A stretch of 64,000 nucleotides of DNA from Acinetobacter pragensis (GTDB lineage: Bacteria > Pseudomonadota > Gammaproteobacteria > Pseudomonadales > Moraxellaceae): contig NZ_LUAW01000013.1 of assembly GCF_001605895.1 (NCBI RefSeq), forward strand, positions 160,557 to 224,556. Reading direction: 5' to 3'. The notes under the pieces were generated by a model. It worked only from the letters and a program-made list of their open reading frames with translations, did no database searches and was not told the DNA's origin. Shown in pieces: positions 28,595 to 38,008 of the stretch; within the stretch, counting starts at the first letter, position 1; the number at the start of each line of letters is the position of its first letter. The position numbers and the translations under genes are program-made.

Positions 28595-29821
28595 ATGTTT
28601 AAGCGCACGCTCCTTTCATTATTTGTTCTTGGCGCTTTTGGCACTTCAGCAGTTTATGCAGAAAGCTTTAATGTTCTTAAACAAATATCAAATAAGCCTG
28701 TCCAGCTAAATGCGGGTGAATACAAAGGTAATTATTATGTACCCTCAACATTAAATACAATCACTTGGGGATATTTACCGAATAAAGATGCTAAACCTGT
28801 TCTTTCTGTTCCGTCTGGCAGTACTGTGACTTTTGATACAGTTTCACATGAAGGCCTATTAGAAGATCAAGGTCGTGATGCAGAAAAATTCTTTAAGTCA
28901 AAAGGTGTTCAGGACGCCTATATTTTAGATGAAGCAAAAACTATTACAAAATCCAATTTAAAACATGATTTTCATAAGGATGGTCCGCATATTGTGACTG
29001 GACCTATTGAAATTCAAGGCGCACAGTCTGGAGATGTTTTAAAGGTAGAAGTGATTAAGGTCGAGCCGCGTGTTCCTTATGGGGTAATTTCTAACCGCCA
29101 CGGTAAAGGAGCGCTGGTTGGAGAATTTCCTAAAAAGCCAAAACAAGAAAACGCTTCTGCAGCCCATCCAGAGCGCTATGGAAATGTTTCAGTGTTTACT
29201 CCTATCGAGAAAAATGCCAAAGGTGAATATGAAGGTGTTCTGAAAACAGAATCAGGTAAATCAATCCGTTTCCCGCTTTACCCATTTATGGGCATTATGG
29301 GAGTAGCGGCCAACACATCAGAACCGGTACATTCAGTGCCTCCTGCAATGTATGGCGGCAACATCGACATTAATGAATTGGGTGCTGGATCAACAGCCTA
29401 TTATCCCGTACAGGTCGCCGGCGCGCTTTTTTATACAGGGGACAGCCATTTTGCCCAAGGCGATGGAGAGGTAGCGCTGACAGCGCTTGAGGCATCTGCT
29501 CGCGCCACACTGAAGTTCACTCTATTAAAAACAGGCAAAGATAAGATCCCCGGCAAAGAAATTGTTCAGCCTTTGGCTGAGAACTCCGAATTTTGGATCA
29601 CGCCGGGATTAGACGAAGATCTGGATGAGGCAATGAAAAAATCCACCCGTGAGGCAATACGTTTTTTAAATAAAGAATATGGCATTGATGAAGCCCTTGC
29701 CTATGCTTATCTCAGTGCCGCGACAGACTTTGAAGTTTCGCAGGTCGTGGATAAAACCAAAGGGATTCACGCCAAAATACGTAAAGCGGACTTTAAAGAG
29801 TTCAATGAAGAGCAAAAATAA
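28595..29821 (+). CDS. Exported acetamidase/formamidase-family protein
   Basis: 408 residues. A clear signal peptide (K-R near the N-terminus, a hydrophobic core, cleavage after V-Y-A at about 22) precedes an FmdA/AmdA domain with H-K-D-G-P-H-I-V-T-G-P-I, G-D-V-L-K-V-E and the C-terminal A-L-A-Y-A-Y-L-S-A-A-T-D-F-E-V-S-Q. Classic FmdA/AmdA enzymes are cytoplasmic and release ammonia from short amides; this one should act in the periplasm. The sigma-54 element upstream fits use as a nitrogen source. Monocistronic. The substrate is not known. Confidence 0.85.
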   Translation: MFKRTLLSLFVLGAFGTSAVYAESFNVLKQISNKPVQLNAGEYKGNYYVPSTLNTITWGYLPNKDAKPVLSVPSGSTVTFDTVSHEGLLEDQGRDAEKFFKSKGVQDAYILDEAKTITKSNLKHDFHKDGPHIVTGPIEIQGAQSGDVLKVEVIKVEPRVPYGVISNRHGKGALVGEFPKKPKQENASAAHPERYGNVSVFTPIEKNAKGEYEGVLKTESGKSIRFPLYPFMGIMGVAANTSEPVHSVPPAMYGGNIDINELGAGSTAYYPVQVAGALFYTGDSHFAQGDGEVALTALEASARATLKFTLLKTGKDKIPGKEIVQPLAENSEFWITPGLDEDLDEAMKKSTREAIRFLNKEYGIDEALAYAYLSAATDFEVSQVVDKTKGIHAKIRKADFKEFNEEQK

Positions 29822-30053
29822 CCCTAAAATTATAATAATACATACTTTTCCACTCTCAGCCTTTCCGCATGGTCTGGCTTACAGTCGCGTATAAGGCAGG
29901 TAATCAATGGATGAATCATGCCGCGCCTAAAACCTGATAAAATTTATTTTGAAATCAGTCTGATAAAAATTTAATCGCTTTAAAATAATCTGCAGGGAAT
30001 AGCTGATCTTTAAAGCGGTCAATCCAAGCAATTTATCTTTGCTGAAATAGAAT

Positions 30054-31739
30054 CTATTCTTTCCTAACAAGAATCGCCTGCTTTTTTAAGCGATAATCTA
30101 AAGCTGCTCGGCTAATGCCTAAAATACGGGCGGCTTCTGACACATTATGATTGGCTTTTTGCATTGCGATAAAAATCAGCTGCCGTTCATGGTCTTCCAG
30201 ACAAAAGCCATCCTTCATCACCGCTTCTAAATTCACTTGTTCAGGCTTTGTTTCAATATCTTGTTGAATTTGCGGAAACAAATGATTCAGTTTTATTTCC
30301 TGCTGATGATCCGTCAGCAAAGTCGCCCGCTCTAATAAATTTTCAAGCTCCCGAATATTGCCTGGCCATTCATAAGACATCACAAAATTTTTGGCTTTGT
30401 CGCTTAACCCTTTTAAAGTCTTCCCGTACATATTTTCAAAACGCGATAAAAAGTGCGTGATCAATAACGGAATATCATCACGGCGTTCGCGCAGCGGCGG
30501 AATGATGACGGGGAAGATATTTAAGCGGTAATATAAGTCAGCACGGAATTTCCCCGCTTTCACAGCCTGCTCCAAATCTTCATTGGTCGCAGCCACCAAA
30601 CGGACATCAACCGTTCGGGTTTGATGATCCCCGACCCGCTCATACTCTCCTTCTTGCAGCATCCGCAGCAAGGCGGCTTGTGCTCGCGGCGAAAGCTCAA
30701 TCACTTCATCTAAAAAAATCGTTCCTTGATGTGCGCGTTCAAACTTTCCGCTTCGGGTTTGTGTCGCCCCTGTAAATGCGCCTTTTTCCACCCCAAAGAG
30801 TTCTGCTTCAATTAAATCTGGCGGAATACAGGCGCAGTTCACAGCAACAAATGGCTGGCCTTTGCGGGAACTGCCTTCATGAATCCCCCGCGCAAAAGCT
30901 TCTTTCCCCACCCCAGTTTCGCCTTGCAGCAAGACAGCAACCTTGCTGCCCGCCGCTTTTTTCAAAAGATCACAGACCTTGCGGTAGGCTGCCGATTCAC
31001 CAATTGAATTAAACATGGTGTAGTCTGCTTCTATATCTGTATAGATATTTTTCTTTAATTCATTCAGTTCCGCCTGCAAAGCGATCAGCTCATCAGAAAC
31101 CGGATCTGGCGACATAAACTGAATCAATTCATCAGAATTTTCCCATTCTTTTAGGGGCTTGCCAATAATACGGCAGCAGGCATCACCCTTTGCCACACAA
31201 TGGGTTTCTTGATAAATAATGGTTTGTCCCATGACCAAACTGGTATAACCGCAAGCATAGCCCAGCAGCATCCAGCATGCAGGCTCGCCAGAAGCCCCGA
31301 ATTCACTTAAATGAACTTCCGCTTCAAATGAATTGCGCCAATTAAAATCTGCATAAAACTGATGCTCATCATGGCTTAATTGGAGTTCATTCACTTCAAC
31401 TTGAACCATTCCGCGAATACCGTGCATTTGCGGTCCGGCCATAAATGCTTCAGCTTCATTTAAATTTGGACGTAATTTAGAAGTTACTTCTGCATCGCGC
31501 ATACCGGCTTGATAGCCTAGCCGAATAAAAAAACGCTTGGTCCGTTCCCAGCCCAGCATGTTGTACAAATCTTTTCTTAAAAAACCCATAATGCTGGTAT
31601 GCATCAGCAGCATGCGGTTTTCTTCAAACCAAATTTTCCCGTGCTGGCTGTCAAACTGAATTTTATCCAGTAAATCTTGAATGTCTTTGTTCTTTTCCAA
31701 AATTTGAGTATAAAACTTCGCATCTTTGGCTTGAGGCAT
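30054..31739 (-). CDS. mopR: MopR, phenol-sensing sigma-54 activator
   Basis: 561 residues of the XylR/DmpR/MopR family. The sensor domain has His106 and Trp134 at the phenol pocket, and Cys155, Glu178, Cys181 and Cys189 at the structural zinc, the same numbering as the characterised Acinetobacter MopR. The AAA+ domain follows with Walker A G-E-T-G-V-G-K-E and the sigma-54 contact G-A-F-T-G-A. A Fis-type helix-turn-helix ends the protein. It activates the divergent mph operon when phenol is bound. Confidence 0.96.
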   Translation of the reverse strand: MPQAKDAKFYTQILEKNKDIQDLLDKIQFDSQHGKIWFEENRMLLMHTSIMGFLRKDLYNMLGWERTKRFFIRLGYQAGMRDAEVTSKLRPNLNEAEAFMAGPQMHGIRGMVQVEVNELQLSHDEHQFYADFNWRNSFEAEVHLSEFGASGEPACWMLLGYACGYTSLVMGQTIIYQETHCVAKGDACCRIIGKPLKEWENSDELIQFMSPDPVSDELIALQAELNELKKNIYTDIEADYTMFNSIGESAAYRKVCDLLKKAAGSKVAVLLQGETGVGKEAFARGIHEGSSRKGQPFVAVNCACIPPDLIEAELFGVEKGAFTGATQTRSGKFERAHQGTIFLDEVIELSPRAQAALLRMLQEGEYERVGDHQTRTVDVRLVAATNEDLEQAVKAGKFRADLYYRLNIFPVIIPPLRERRDDIPLLITHFLSRFENMYGKTLKGLSDKAKNFVMSYEWPGNIRELENLLERATLLTDHQQEIKLNHLFPQIQQDIETKPEQVNLEAVMKDGFCLEDHERQLIFIAMQKANHNVSEAARILGISRAALDYRLKKQAILVRKE

Positions 31740-31932
31740 GACTGAATATCCATCCTTGGCTATAGGTCGACCCCCCTATCTTACTCAATTCCAATTCAAA
31801 AGATTTACTACCTTATTGTCATAACTTCATACCTCTAGGGTATTTTAAAGTTAAAGCTAGAAAACAATATAGATATTAGTCGCTTGCCACTAAAAAAATA
31901 TTTTCAAGCTCTCTTCCGGACTATTCATGATT

Positions 31933-31962
31933 TGATGAAATGACGGGGTTTCATGTTCATCA
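31933..31962. promoter_or_regulatory. Candidate MopR upstream activating sequence
   Basis: TGATGAA (31933-31939) and TTCATCA (31956-31962) form an inverted repeat. Nested inside is ATGAAA (31935-31940) with TTTCAT (31949-31954), eight bases apart. It lies about 110-140 nt before the predicted start of mph transcription, where XylR-type activators bind. MopR binding is inferred. Confidence 0.5.
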
Positions 31963-32044
31963 TTCCATGAATTTTTAGCAAAAAAATCATCTTAAAAATA
32001 AATAAAAAACTATAAGGCATTAATTAATAATAATTAATTAAAGT

Positions 32045-32060
32045 TGGCACGGGTTTTGAA
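32045..32060 (+). promoter_or_regulatory. Sigma-54 promoter of the phenol hydroxylase operon
   Basis: TGGCACGGGTTTTGAA: the -24 box TGGCACG is perfect and GG is ten bases from the -12 doublet, which reads GA instead of GC. Transcription should start near 32071, about 60 nt before mphK. Confidence 0.82.
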
Positions 32061-32131
32061 ATATACCTGCTTAGAAATACAAAAATGGCATTACTGAAAT
32101 GATTTCAGTGCAGCGAGAAAGGATGATTCCC

Positions 32132-32422
32132 ATGACTCAAACAGTACAACAGGACCAGCTCACCAAATACATTCGGGTAACAGGTGACCGTCATGCCAAA
32201 TTTGTTGAATTTGATTTCGCCATTCAGGACCCGACACTTTTTGTCGAACTTATTCTGCCTCAGCAGGCATTTCAGCATTTCTGTGAAATTAATCATGTCA
32301 TCGAAATGACCGAAGCGCAGCAAGTCTGGAATGATGCGCAGGAAGATAAATGGCGCTATGGCGTTGAACCTACGGTTCTAAGCCAAGTCCGTGAACATTT
32401 AGATCAAGAAGATCAATCTTAA
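32132..32422 (+). CDS. mphK: Phenol hydroxylase assembly protein MphK (DmpK type)
   Basis: 96 residues, the DmpK length. It has the Y-I-R-V-T-G-D-R-H-A-K-F-V-E-F-D-F segment of this family. DmpK is not part of the active enzyme; it is needed to load iron into the oxygenase. ATG at 32132 is chosen with AAAGGA eight bases upstream; ATG and other codons further up overlap that site. First gene of the mph operon. Confidence 0.92.
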   Translation: MTQTVQQDQLTKYIRVTGDRHAKFVEFDFAIQDPTLFVELILPQQAFQHFCEINHVIEMTEAQQVWNDAQEDKWRYGVEPTVLSQVREHLDQEDQS

Positions 32423-32440
32423 GCCCATAAGGAAATCGTG

Positions 32441-33445
32441 ATGACTTTAGAAATTAAAACATCCAGCCTCGAACCTATACGTCAGACCTATGCCTACATT
32501 GAACGCCGTTTTGGTCAAAAACCGGCGACTCGATATCAAGAAGTGAGTTTTGATATACAAGGCGCCGCCAATTTTCATTACCGTCCATTGTGGAAACCGG
32601 ATAAAACCTTAAATGACCACACCCATACGGCATTGCAGATGCAAGACTGGTACGTGTTTAAAGATCCGCGTCAATTTTATTACGGCGCTTATGTGCAGCA
32701 TCGGGCGCGTTTGCAGGATACCGCTGAAAGCAATTACTCCTTCTTTGAAAAACGCCATCTGGTTGAAAATTTAAATGATGAGGTGAAGCAAAAAATCATT
32801 CACTGCTTATTGCCTTTCCGCTATGTCGAGCAAACCGCCAATCTGCACATGATGTCGGGCAGCGCTTACGGCTATGGCACGGTCATTACTCAAGCCTGCA
32901 TTTTTGCGGCTATGGACCGTTTGGGCATGGCGCAATATATCTCCCGTATTGGCTTGCTGATTGACGGCAATACAGGCGACTCATTACAGCAAGCCAAAGC
33001 CGCTTGGATGAATGATGCAATGTGGCAGCCGCTGCGCAAGCTCTGTGAGCAAAGCTTAACGGAACAAGATTGGTTCAAGCTGTATGTCCTGCAAAATCTG
33101 CTCATCGACAGCTTAATGCAAGAGCTGGTTTACGGCGCACTTGATCAATGGCTGGTTGAGCACGGCGCGCGCGATGTAGCGATGCTGACTGAATTTATGA
33201 AGGACTGTTTAACCGATTTGCGCAAATGGTCAGATCCGGTTTTAAAAACTGCCGTTGCTGAATCAGAAGAAAATAAAGCCTTAATTCAAGGGTGGATCGA
33301 TGCGCTTTTACCCGAAGTGACAGCAGCATTTAGCGTTTGGTCAAATACCGCTCTTGGGACGGCATCTATCGACAATGGCATAAACGTCATTGCAGAGCGC
33401 AGTAAAAAAGCAGGATTAACTGCTGAATTGAAATCGGTTGCATAA
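32441..33445 (+). CDS. mphL: Phenol hydroxylase oxygenase beta subunit MphL
   Basis: 334 residues of the DmpL/TouE-like structural subunit of soluble diiron monooxygenases: a ferritin-like helical fold without the iron ligands of the alpha subunit. Segments such as Q-M-Q-D-W-Y-V-F-K-D-P-R-Q-F-Y-Y and S-G-S-A-Y-G-Y-G fit the family. AAGGA is seven bases before ATG 32441; a GTG just before it is less likely. Confidence 0.93.
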   Translation: MTLEIKTSSLEPIRQTYAYIERRFGQKPATRYQEVSFDIQGAANFHYRPLWKPDKTLNDHTHTALQMQDWYVFKDPRQFYYGAYVQHRARLQDTAESNYSFFEKRHLVENLNDEVKQKIIHCLLPFRYVEQTANLHMMSGSAYGYGTVITQACIFAAMDRLGMAQYISRIGLLIDGNTGDSLQQAKAAWMNDAMWQPLRKLCEQSLTEQDWFKLYVLQNLLIDSLMQELVYGALDQWLVEHGARDVAMLTEFMKDCLTDLRKWSDPVLKTAVAESEENKALIQGWIDALLPEVTAAFSVWSNTALGTASIDNGINVIAERSKKAGLTAELKSVA

Positions 33446-33457
33446 GGATACGCAGAC

Positions 33458-33727
33458 ATGAGCTCTAAAGTTTATTTGGCACTACAAGATAACGACACTT
33501 CGCGCTACATCATTGAAGCAATTGAACAGGATAACCCGGAAGCCACCATTCAATATCTTCCTGCCATGATTCGGGTGGAAAGCATTGGAAAGCTTGTGGT
33601 CCGTGCAGAAACGGTTTCTGAAAAACTGGGACAGGATTGGGACATTCAAGAACTGCAGCTCAACATGATCACCTTAGGCGGTAATGTTGATGAAGATGAC
33701 GACAGCTTCACATTGCAGTGGAATTAA
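33458..33727 (+). CDS. mphM: Phenol hydroxylase regulatory (effector) protein MphM
   Basis: 89 residues matching the cofactor-free DmpM/MmoB coupling proteins, with the family-type A-M-I-R-V-E-S-I-G-K-L-V-V segment and an acidic C-terminal part. It binds the hydroxylase and tunes substrate access and electron use. It lies 12 nt after mphL. Confidence 0.93.
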   Translation: MSSKVYLALQDNDTSRYIIEAIEQDNPEATIQYLPAMIRVESIGKLVVRAETVSEKLGQDWDIQELQLNMITLGGNVDEDDDSFTLQWN

Positions 33728-33787
33728 TCCCGCACAGCATAAATACCAGAAGCTGACCGCTTCAACAGATTGAAAAGGATGATCAAG

Positions 33788-35326
33788 ATGAATAGCCAAA
33801 CAAAAAGTGCAGCCCAAACAGCAACAAAGAAACTCAATGCGAAAGACCGTTACCGTATGCTGACCCGTGATCTGGATTGGGATTTTTCCTATGCAGACCG
33901 TAAAGACGCTTTTCCTTACGAAGAATTTGAAGGCATTAAAATTACAGACTGGTCTAAATGGGAAGACCCGTTCCGCTTAACCATGGACTCCTACTGGAAA
34001 TATCAAGCGGAAAAGGAAAAAAAGCTGTATGCCATTTTTGATGCATTTTCTCAAAATAACGGTCAGATGAATGTCAGCAATGAACGCTATTTAAATGCCA
34101 TTAAACTGTTTTTAACCGCGGTGACGCCGCTGGAATATCAAGCCTACCAAGGTTATGCGCACGTCGGCCGCCAATTTGGAGGAATCGGCGCACGTATTGC
34201 TTCGCAAATGCAATCGATTGATGAACTGCGTCATGTGCAAACGCAAATTCATGCCATGAGCCATTACAACAAGTTCTTTGACGGCTTCCAAGACTGGGCG
34301 CATATGCATGACCGTGTTTGGTATCTCTCTGTACCAAAATCCTTCTTTGAAGATGCGCGCTCTGCTGGCCCATTTGAGTTCTTACTGGCCATCAGTTTCT
34401 CTTTTGAATATGTTCTGACCAATTTATTATTCGTGCCATTCATGTCGGGTGCGGCCTATAACGGTGATATGGCCACCGTGACCTTTGGTTTCAGTGCGCA
34501 GTCAGATGAAGCGCGCCACATGACCTTAGGTTTGGAAATCGTCAAATTCCTACTGGAACAGCATGAAGATAACGTTCCGATTGTGCAGGAATGGATTGAT
34601 AAGTGGTTCTGGCGCGGTACTCGCCTGCTGTCTATTGTCGGCATGATGATGGATTACATGCTGCCAAATAAAGTCATGTCATGGAAAGAAGCTTGGGAAA
34701 CCTATTTCGAAGAAGCTGGCGGTGCATTATTTAAAGACCTCAGCCGTTACGGTATTCGTATGCCGAAATATTCTGACGTGATTGTGAAAGAAAAAGAGCA
34801 TATCTCTCATCAGGCATGGTGGATTTTCTATAATTTTGGCCATGCTGCCGGTTTCCATACATGGATTCCAACCGATGAGGAAATGGATTGGTTATCTGAG
34901 AAATATCCAGACACCTTCGACAAATACTACCGTCCGAAATGGGAACTGGCACGCAAGCTGGAAGCTGAAGGCAAACGCTTCTACAGCAACGGCCTGCCGC
35001 AACTGTGCCAAGTCTGTCAGATTCCAATGACCTTTACTGAAATGGATGGCGACCCGACGATGTTCAGCTACCGCGACAGCATTTATAAAGGTGAGCGCTA
35101 TCATACCTGCTCAGACGGCTGTCATGACATATTTGAAAATGAACCTGAAAAATATATTCAAGCTTGGCTGCCTGTAAACCAAATTTTACAAGGCAACTGC
35201 GGCGGCCCCGATCTCGAAAGTATCTTACGCGACTATTACAACTTTAACGTCGGTGCAGACAATCTTGATATTGAAGGCTCTCCAGACCAAGAGCGCTGGA
35301 GAAAATGGAAAGGTCACGTTGCATAA
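33788..35326 (+). CDS. mphN: Phenol hydroxylase oxygenase alpha subunit MphN
   Basis: 512 residues, the catalytic diiron subunit. Both iron-binding E-x-x-H motifs are visible, I-D-E-L-R-H and S-D-E-A-R-H, and the C-terminal part has the zinc/YHS-like C-Q-V-C and C-S-D-G-C-H residues seen in DmpN. It hydroxylates phenol to catechol with O2. ATG at 33788 has AAAAGGA eight bases upstream; earlier in-frame ATGs overlap that site. Confidence 0.95.
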   Translation: MNSQTKSAAQTATKKLNAKDRYRMLTRDLDWDFSYADRKDAFPYEEFEGIKITDWSKWEDPFRLTMDSYWKYQAEKEKKLYAIFDAFSQNNGQMNVSNERYLNAIKLFLTAVTPLEYQAYQGYAHVGRQFGGIGARIASQMQSIDELRHVQTQIHAMSHYNKFFDGFQDWAHMHDRVWYLSVPKSFFEDARSAGPFEFLLAISFSFEYVLTNLLFVPFMSGAAYNGDMATVTFGFSAQSDEARHMTLGLEIVKFLLEQHEDNVPIVQEWIDKWFWRGTRLLSIVGMMMDYMLPNKVMSWKEAWETYFEEAGGALFKDLSRYGIRMPKYSDVIVKEKEHISHQAWWIFYNFGHAAGFHTWIPTDEEMDWLSEKYPDTFDKYYRPKWELARKLEAEGKRFYSNGLPQLCQVCQIPMTFTEMDGDPTMFSYRDSIYKGERYHTCSDGCHDIFENEPEKYIQAWLPVNQILQGNCGGPDLESILRDYYNFNVGADNLDIEGSPDQERWRKWKGHVA

Positions 35327-35404
35327 GTCAAAAAGGATCAGAAGCCATTTCAGCAATAAACATTTTGAGATGGCTTCACACCCAAGGAATTTAGGAGTTT
35401 TCTC

Positions 35405-35770
35405 ATGCCAGTACAAGCTATTCAAAAAAACTATGAATTTGATGCACGTGATGCACAAAAAAATTACGGCGGCAACATGCTGCTCTATGTGGGATGGGAT
35501 CATCACACTTTATTCTGCGCCGCGCATGCTTTTGTGGTCTCGCCGCAGCAAAGCCTGCAAGACTTAATTGATCAGCAAATTCAGACGGGTTTCAATCAGC
35601 ATCCAGATTTTGAACATATCGACTGGTCAACAGTGCAATTCACCTTGAACCGCCAATTATTAACAGATGTGGATTTTACCAAGACATTGGCCGATTTAAA
35701 TTTTGATCATAAATCTCTGCTGCGCTTTGTCACGCCCGGTTTAAATGGCTACAACGGCACGCACGTCTAA
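35405..35770 (+). CDS. mphO: Phenol hydroxylase gamma subunit MphO
   Basis: 121 residues of the DmpO type, the small third subunit of the (LNO)2 hydroxylase. It has F-D-A-R-D-A-Q-K-N-Y-G-G-N and L-L-Y-V-G-W-D-H-H near the start. It lies 78 nt after mphN, with TTTAGGAG close upstream of the ATG. Confidence 0.93.
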   Translation: MPVQAIQKNYEFDARDAQKNYGGNMLLYVGWDHHTLFCAAHAFVVSPQQSLQDLIDQQIQTGFNQHPDFEHIDWSTVQFTLNRQLLTDVDFTKTLADLNFDHKSLLRFVTPGLNGYNGTHV

Positions 35771-35782
35771 GGGAGAAGCATC

Positions 35783-36844
35783 ATGAGCTATCAAGTAACG
35801 ATTGAACCTGTCGGCATGACCATTGAAGTTGAAGAAGATCAAACTATTTTAGATGCGGCTTTACGTCAAGGTGTTTGGCTGCCATTCGCTTGCGGTCATG
35901 GCACATGCGGAACCTGTAAAGTGCAAGTGACTGACGGTTTTTATGATGTCGGCGACGCCTCGCCATTTGCACTGATGGATATTGAACGCGAAGAAAATAA
36001 AGTTCTTGCCTGCTGCTGCAAACCTGAATCTGACATGGTGATTGAAGCCGATATTGACGAAGATGAAGATTTCTTAGGCTACTTGGTTCAAGACTATCAA
36101 GCCAAAGTTTTGGACATTAAGCCATTGTCACCAACCATTAAAGGCGTACGTTTACAGATTGACCGGCCAATGGAATTTCAGGCCGGGCAATACATCAATA
36201 TTCAATTGCCCAATATTGAAGGAACACGGGCCTTTTCAATTGCCAATGCACCGAGTGAAGCAGGCATTATTGAATTGCATATCCGTCAGGTACAAGGCGG
36301 AGCGGCCACCACTTATGTGCACGAAACCTTGCAAGCGGGCGATGAGCTTGAAGTTTCAGGGCCTTATGGACAATTCTTTGTCCGTAAATCAGATGACAAA
36401 GATGCCATCTTTATTGCGGGCGGTTCAGGCCTATCCAGTCCGCAGTCCATGATTCTAGACCTTTTAGAACAAGGCGATACACGCACCATCTATCTGTTCC
36501 AAGGCGCGCGGGATGTGTCTGAACTGTATAACCATGAGCTATTTGAAAATTTAGTCAAAGACTATCCGAATTTCCGCTATATCCCTGCGCTCAATGCCCC
36601 CAAAGCTGAAGATGGCTGGACTGGTTTTACCGGCTTTGTGCACGAAGCTGTGGCCGATTATTTTGAAAATAAATGCAGCGGGCACAAAGCCTACCTTTGC
36701 GGCCCGCCGCCCATGATAGACGCAGCTATTTCAACGCTGATGCAAAGCCGACTCTTTGAAAAAGATATTCATACCGAACGTTTCTTAAGTGCCGCTGATG
36801 GCGCGTCTGGAAGTGCTCGCTCTGCATTATTCAAGCATATTTAG
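35783..36844 (+). CDS. mphP: Phenol hydroxylase reductase MphP
   Basis: 353 residues, the DmpP length. The N-terminal plant-type [2Fe-2S] domain has C-G-H-G-T-C-G-T-C and a fourth Cys in A-C-C-C-K. An FAD/NAD(P) ferredoxin-reductase module follows (R-A-F-S-I-A-N, G-G-S-G-L-S-S, Y-L-C-G-P-P-P-M). It feeds NADH electrons to the hydroxylase. Domain order is opposite to PaaE. Start 12 nt after mphO. Confidence 0.95.
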   Translation: MSYQVTIEPVGMTIEVEEDQTILDAALRQGVWLPFACGHGTCGTCKVQVTDGFYDVGDASPFALMDIEREENKVLACCCKPESDMVIEADIDEDEDFLGYLVQDYQAKVLDIKPLSPTIKGVRLQIDRPMEFQAGQYINIQLPNIEGTRAFSIANAPSEAGIIELHIRQVQGGAATTYVHETLQAGDELEVSGPYGQFFVRKSDDKDAIFIAGGSGLSSPQSMILDLLEQGDTRTIYLFQGARDVSELYNHELFENLVKDYPNFRYIPALNAPKAEDGWTGFTGFVHEAVADYFENKCSGHKAYLCGPPPMIDAAISTLMQSRLFEKDIHTERFLSAADGASGSARSALFKHI

Positions 36845-36906
36845 AAGCTGCTTTTAAATACAAAATTGGAACCATCGCAGCGCAGGGCGATTGTTCTAAA
36901 CCTTTT

Positions 36907-36942
36907 CGAATGATCTGTTTCATGTCCGTTCCAGATCATTCG
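36907..36942. promoter_or_regulatory. 11-bp inverted repeat between mphP and catA
   Basis: CGAATGATCTG (36907-36917) pairs with CAGATCATTCG (36932-36942) around a 14-nt loop, with ATTCTATTTCTAT after it. It could be a weak terminator or a processing hairpin that sets separate catA levels, or an operator for a catA promoter. Confidence 0.5.
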
Positions 36943-36970
36943 ATTCTATTTCTATCCAAGGATGATGATA

Positions 36971-37891
36971 ATGAACCGTCAGCAAATTGATACACTGGTC
37001 AAAAAAATGAATGTCGACACTGCTACAGGCACTGTCGATGCACGCGTACAGCAAATCGCAGTCCGTTTACTGGGTGATCTTTTCCAGGCTATTGAAGATC
37101 TTGATATATCACAATCAGAATTATGGAAAGGCCTTGAATATTTCACTGATGCGGGACAAGCCAATGAGCTGGGATTGCTCGCTGCTGGTTTAGGCCTAGA
37201 GCACTATCTGGACTTAAGAGCGGATGAGGCCGATGCTGAAGCAGGTATTACAGGCGGCACACCTCGGACAATTGAAGGTCCGCTGTATGTTTCAGGCGCT
37301 CCCGAATCTGTCGGTTTTGCCCGTATGGATGACGGCTCAGAATCTGACCACATTGACACTCTAATTATTGAAGGAAAGGTAACCGATGCCAAGGGTGAGA
37401 TTATTCCAAATGCAAAAGTAGAAATTTGGCATGCCAATGGGCTTGGAAATTACTCTTTTTTTGATAAGACTCAATCTGATTTTAATTTGCGCCGGACCAT
37501 TTTTACCGATGCAGATGGCAAATACACGGCCTTGACCACCATGCCTGTAGGCTACGGCTGCCCGCCCCAAGGTACAACCCAATTGGTTTTAAACAAGCTG
37601 GGACGGCATGGAAACCGCCCCTCTCATGTGCATTACTTTGTGTCTGCACCTGGCTACCGGAAGTTAACCACACAATTCAATATTGAAGGCGATCAATATC
37701 TGTGGGATGACTTCGCATTTGCCACACGTGAGGGTCTAGTCGCCACGGCTGAAGAGATAACCGATAAAGCCGAAATTTCACGCCGCGGTTTAGACAAAGC
37801 CTTCAAACACATCTTATTCAATATTGAACTGGTACAGGATGCAGACACTGCGCCTTCCACAGAGGTGGAGCGCCGCCGCGCTAGCGCTTAA
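36971..37891 (+). CDS. catA: Catechol 1,2-dioxygenase CatA
   Basis: 306 residues of intradiol dioxygenase. An N-terminal helical dimerisation region is followed by the Fe(III) domain with E-G-P-L-Y-V, L-R-R-T-I-F-T-D, the Tyr ligands (the second in P-V-G-Y-G-C-P) and the two His ligands in R-P-S-H-V-H-Y-F-V. It opens catechol made by phenol hydroxylase to cis,cis-muconate. ATG 36971 has AAGGA eight bases upstream. It lies 126 nt after mphP; catB and catC are not in the window. Confidence 0.96.
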   Translation: MNRQQIDTLVKKMNVDTATGTVDARVQQIAVRLLGDLFQAIEDLDISQSELWKGLEYFTDAGQANELGLLAAGLGLEHYLDLRADEADAEAGITGGTPRTIEGPLYVSGAPESVGFARMDDGSESDHIDTLIIEGKVTDAKGEIIPNAKVEIWHANGLGNYSFFDKTQSDFNLRRTIFTDADGKYTALTTMPVGYGCPPQGTTQLVLNKLGRHGNRPSHVHYFVSAPGYRKLTTQFNIEGDQYLWDDFAFATREGLVATAEEITDKAEISRRGLDKAFKHILFNIELVQDADTAPSTEVERRRASA

Positions 37892-38008
37892 GTCTGAACT
37901 GGCGCTATCAATATCTCTTTCATAGCGCCTCACTCTCAAATAAGCCTTGCCTTCAAACCTGTTTCTCATATGAATCATTCGCCTAATAATCATTGAAAAG
38001 GATTTTCT

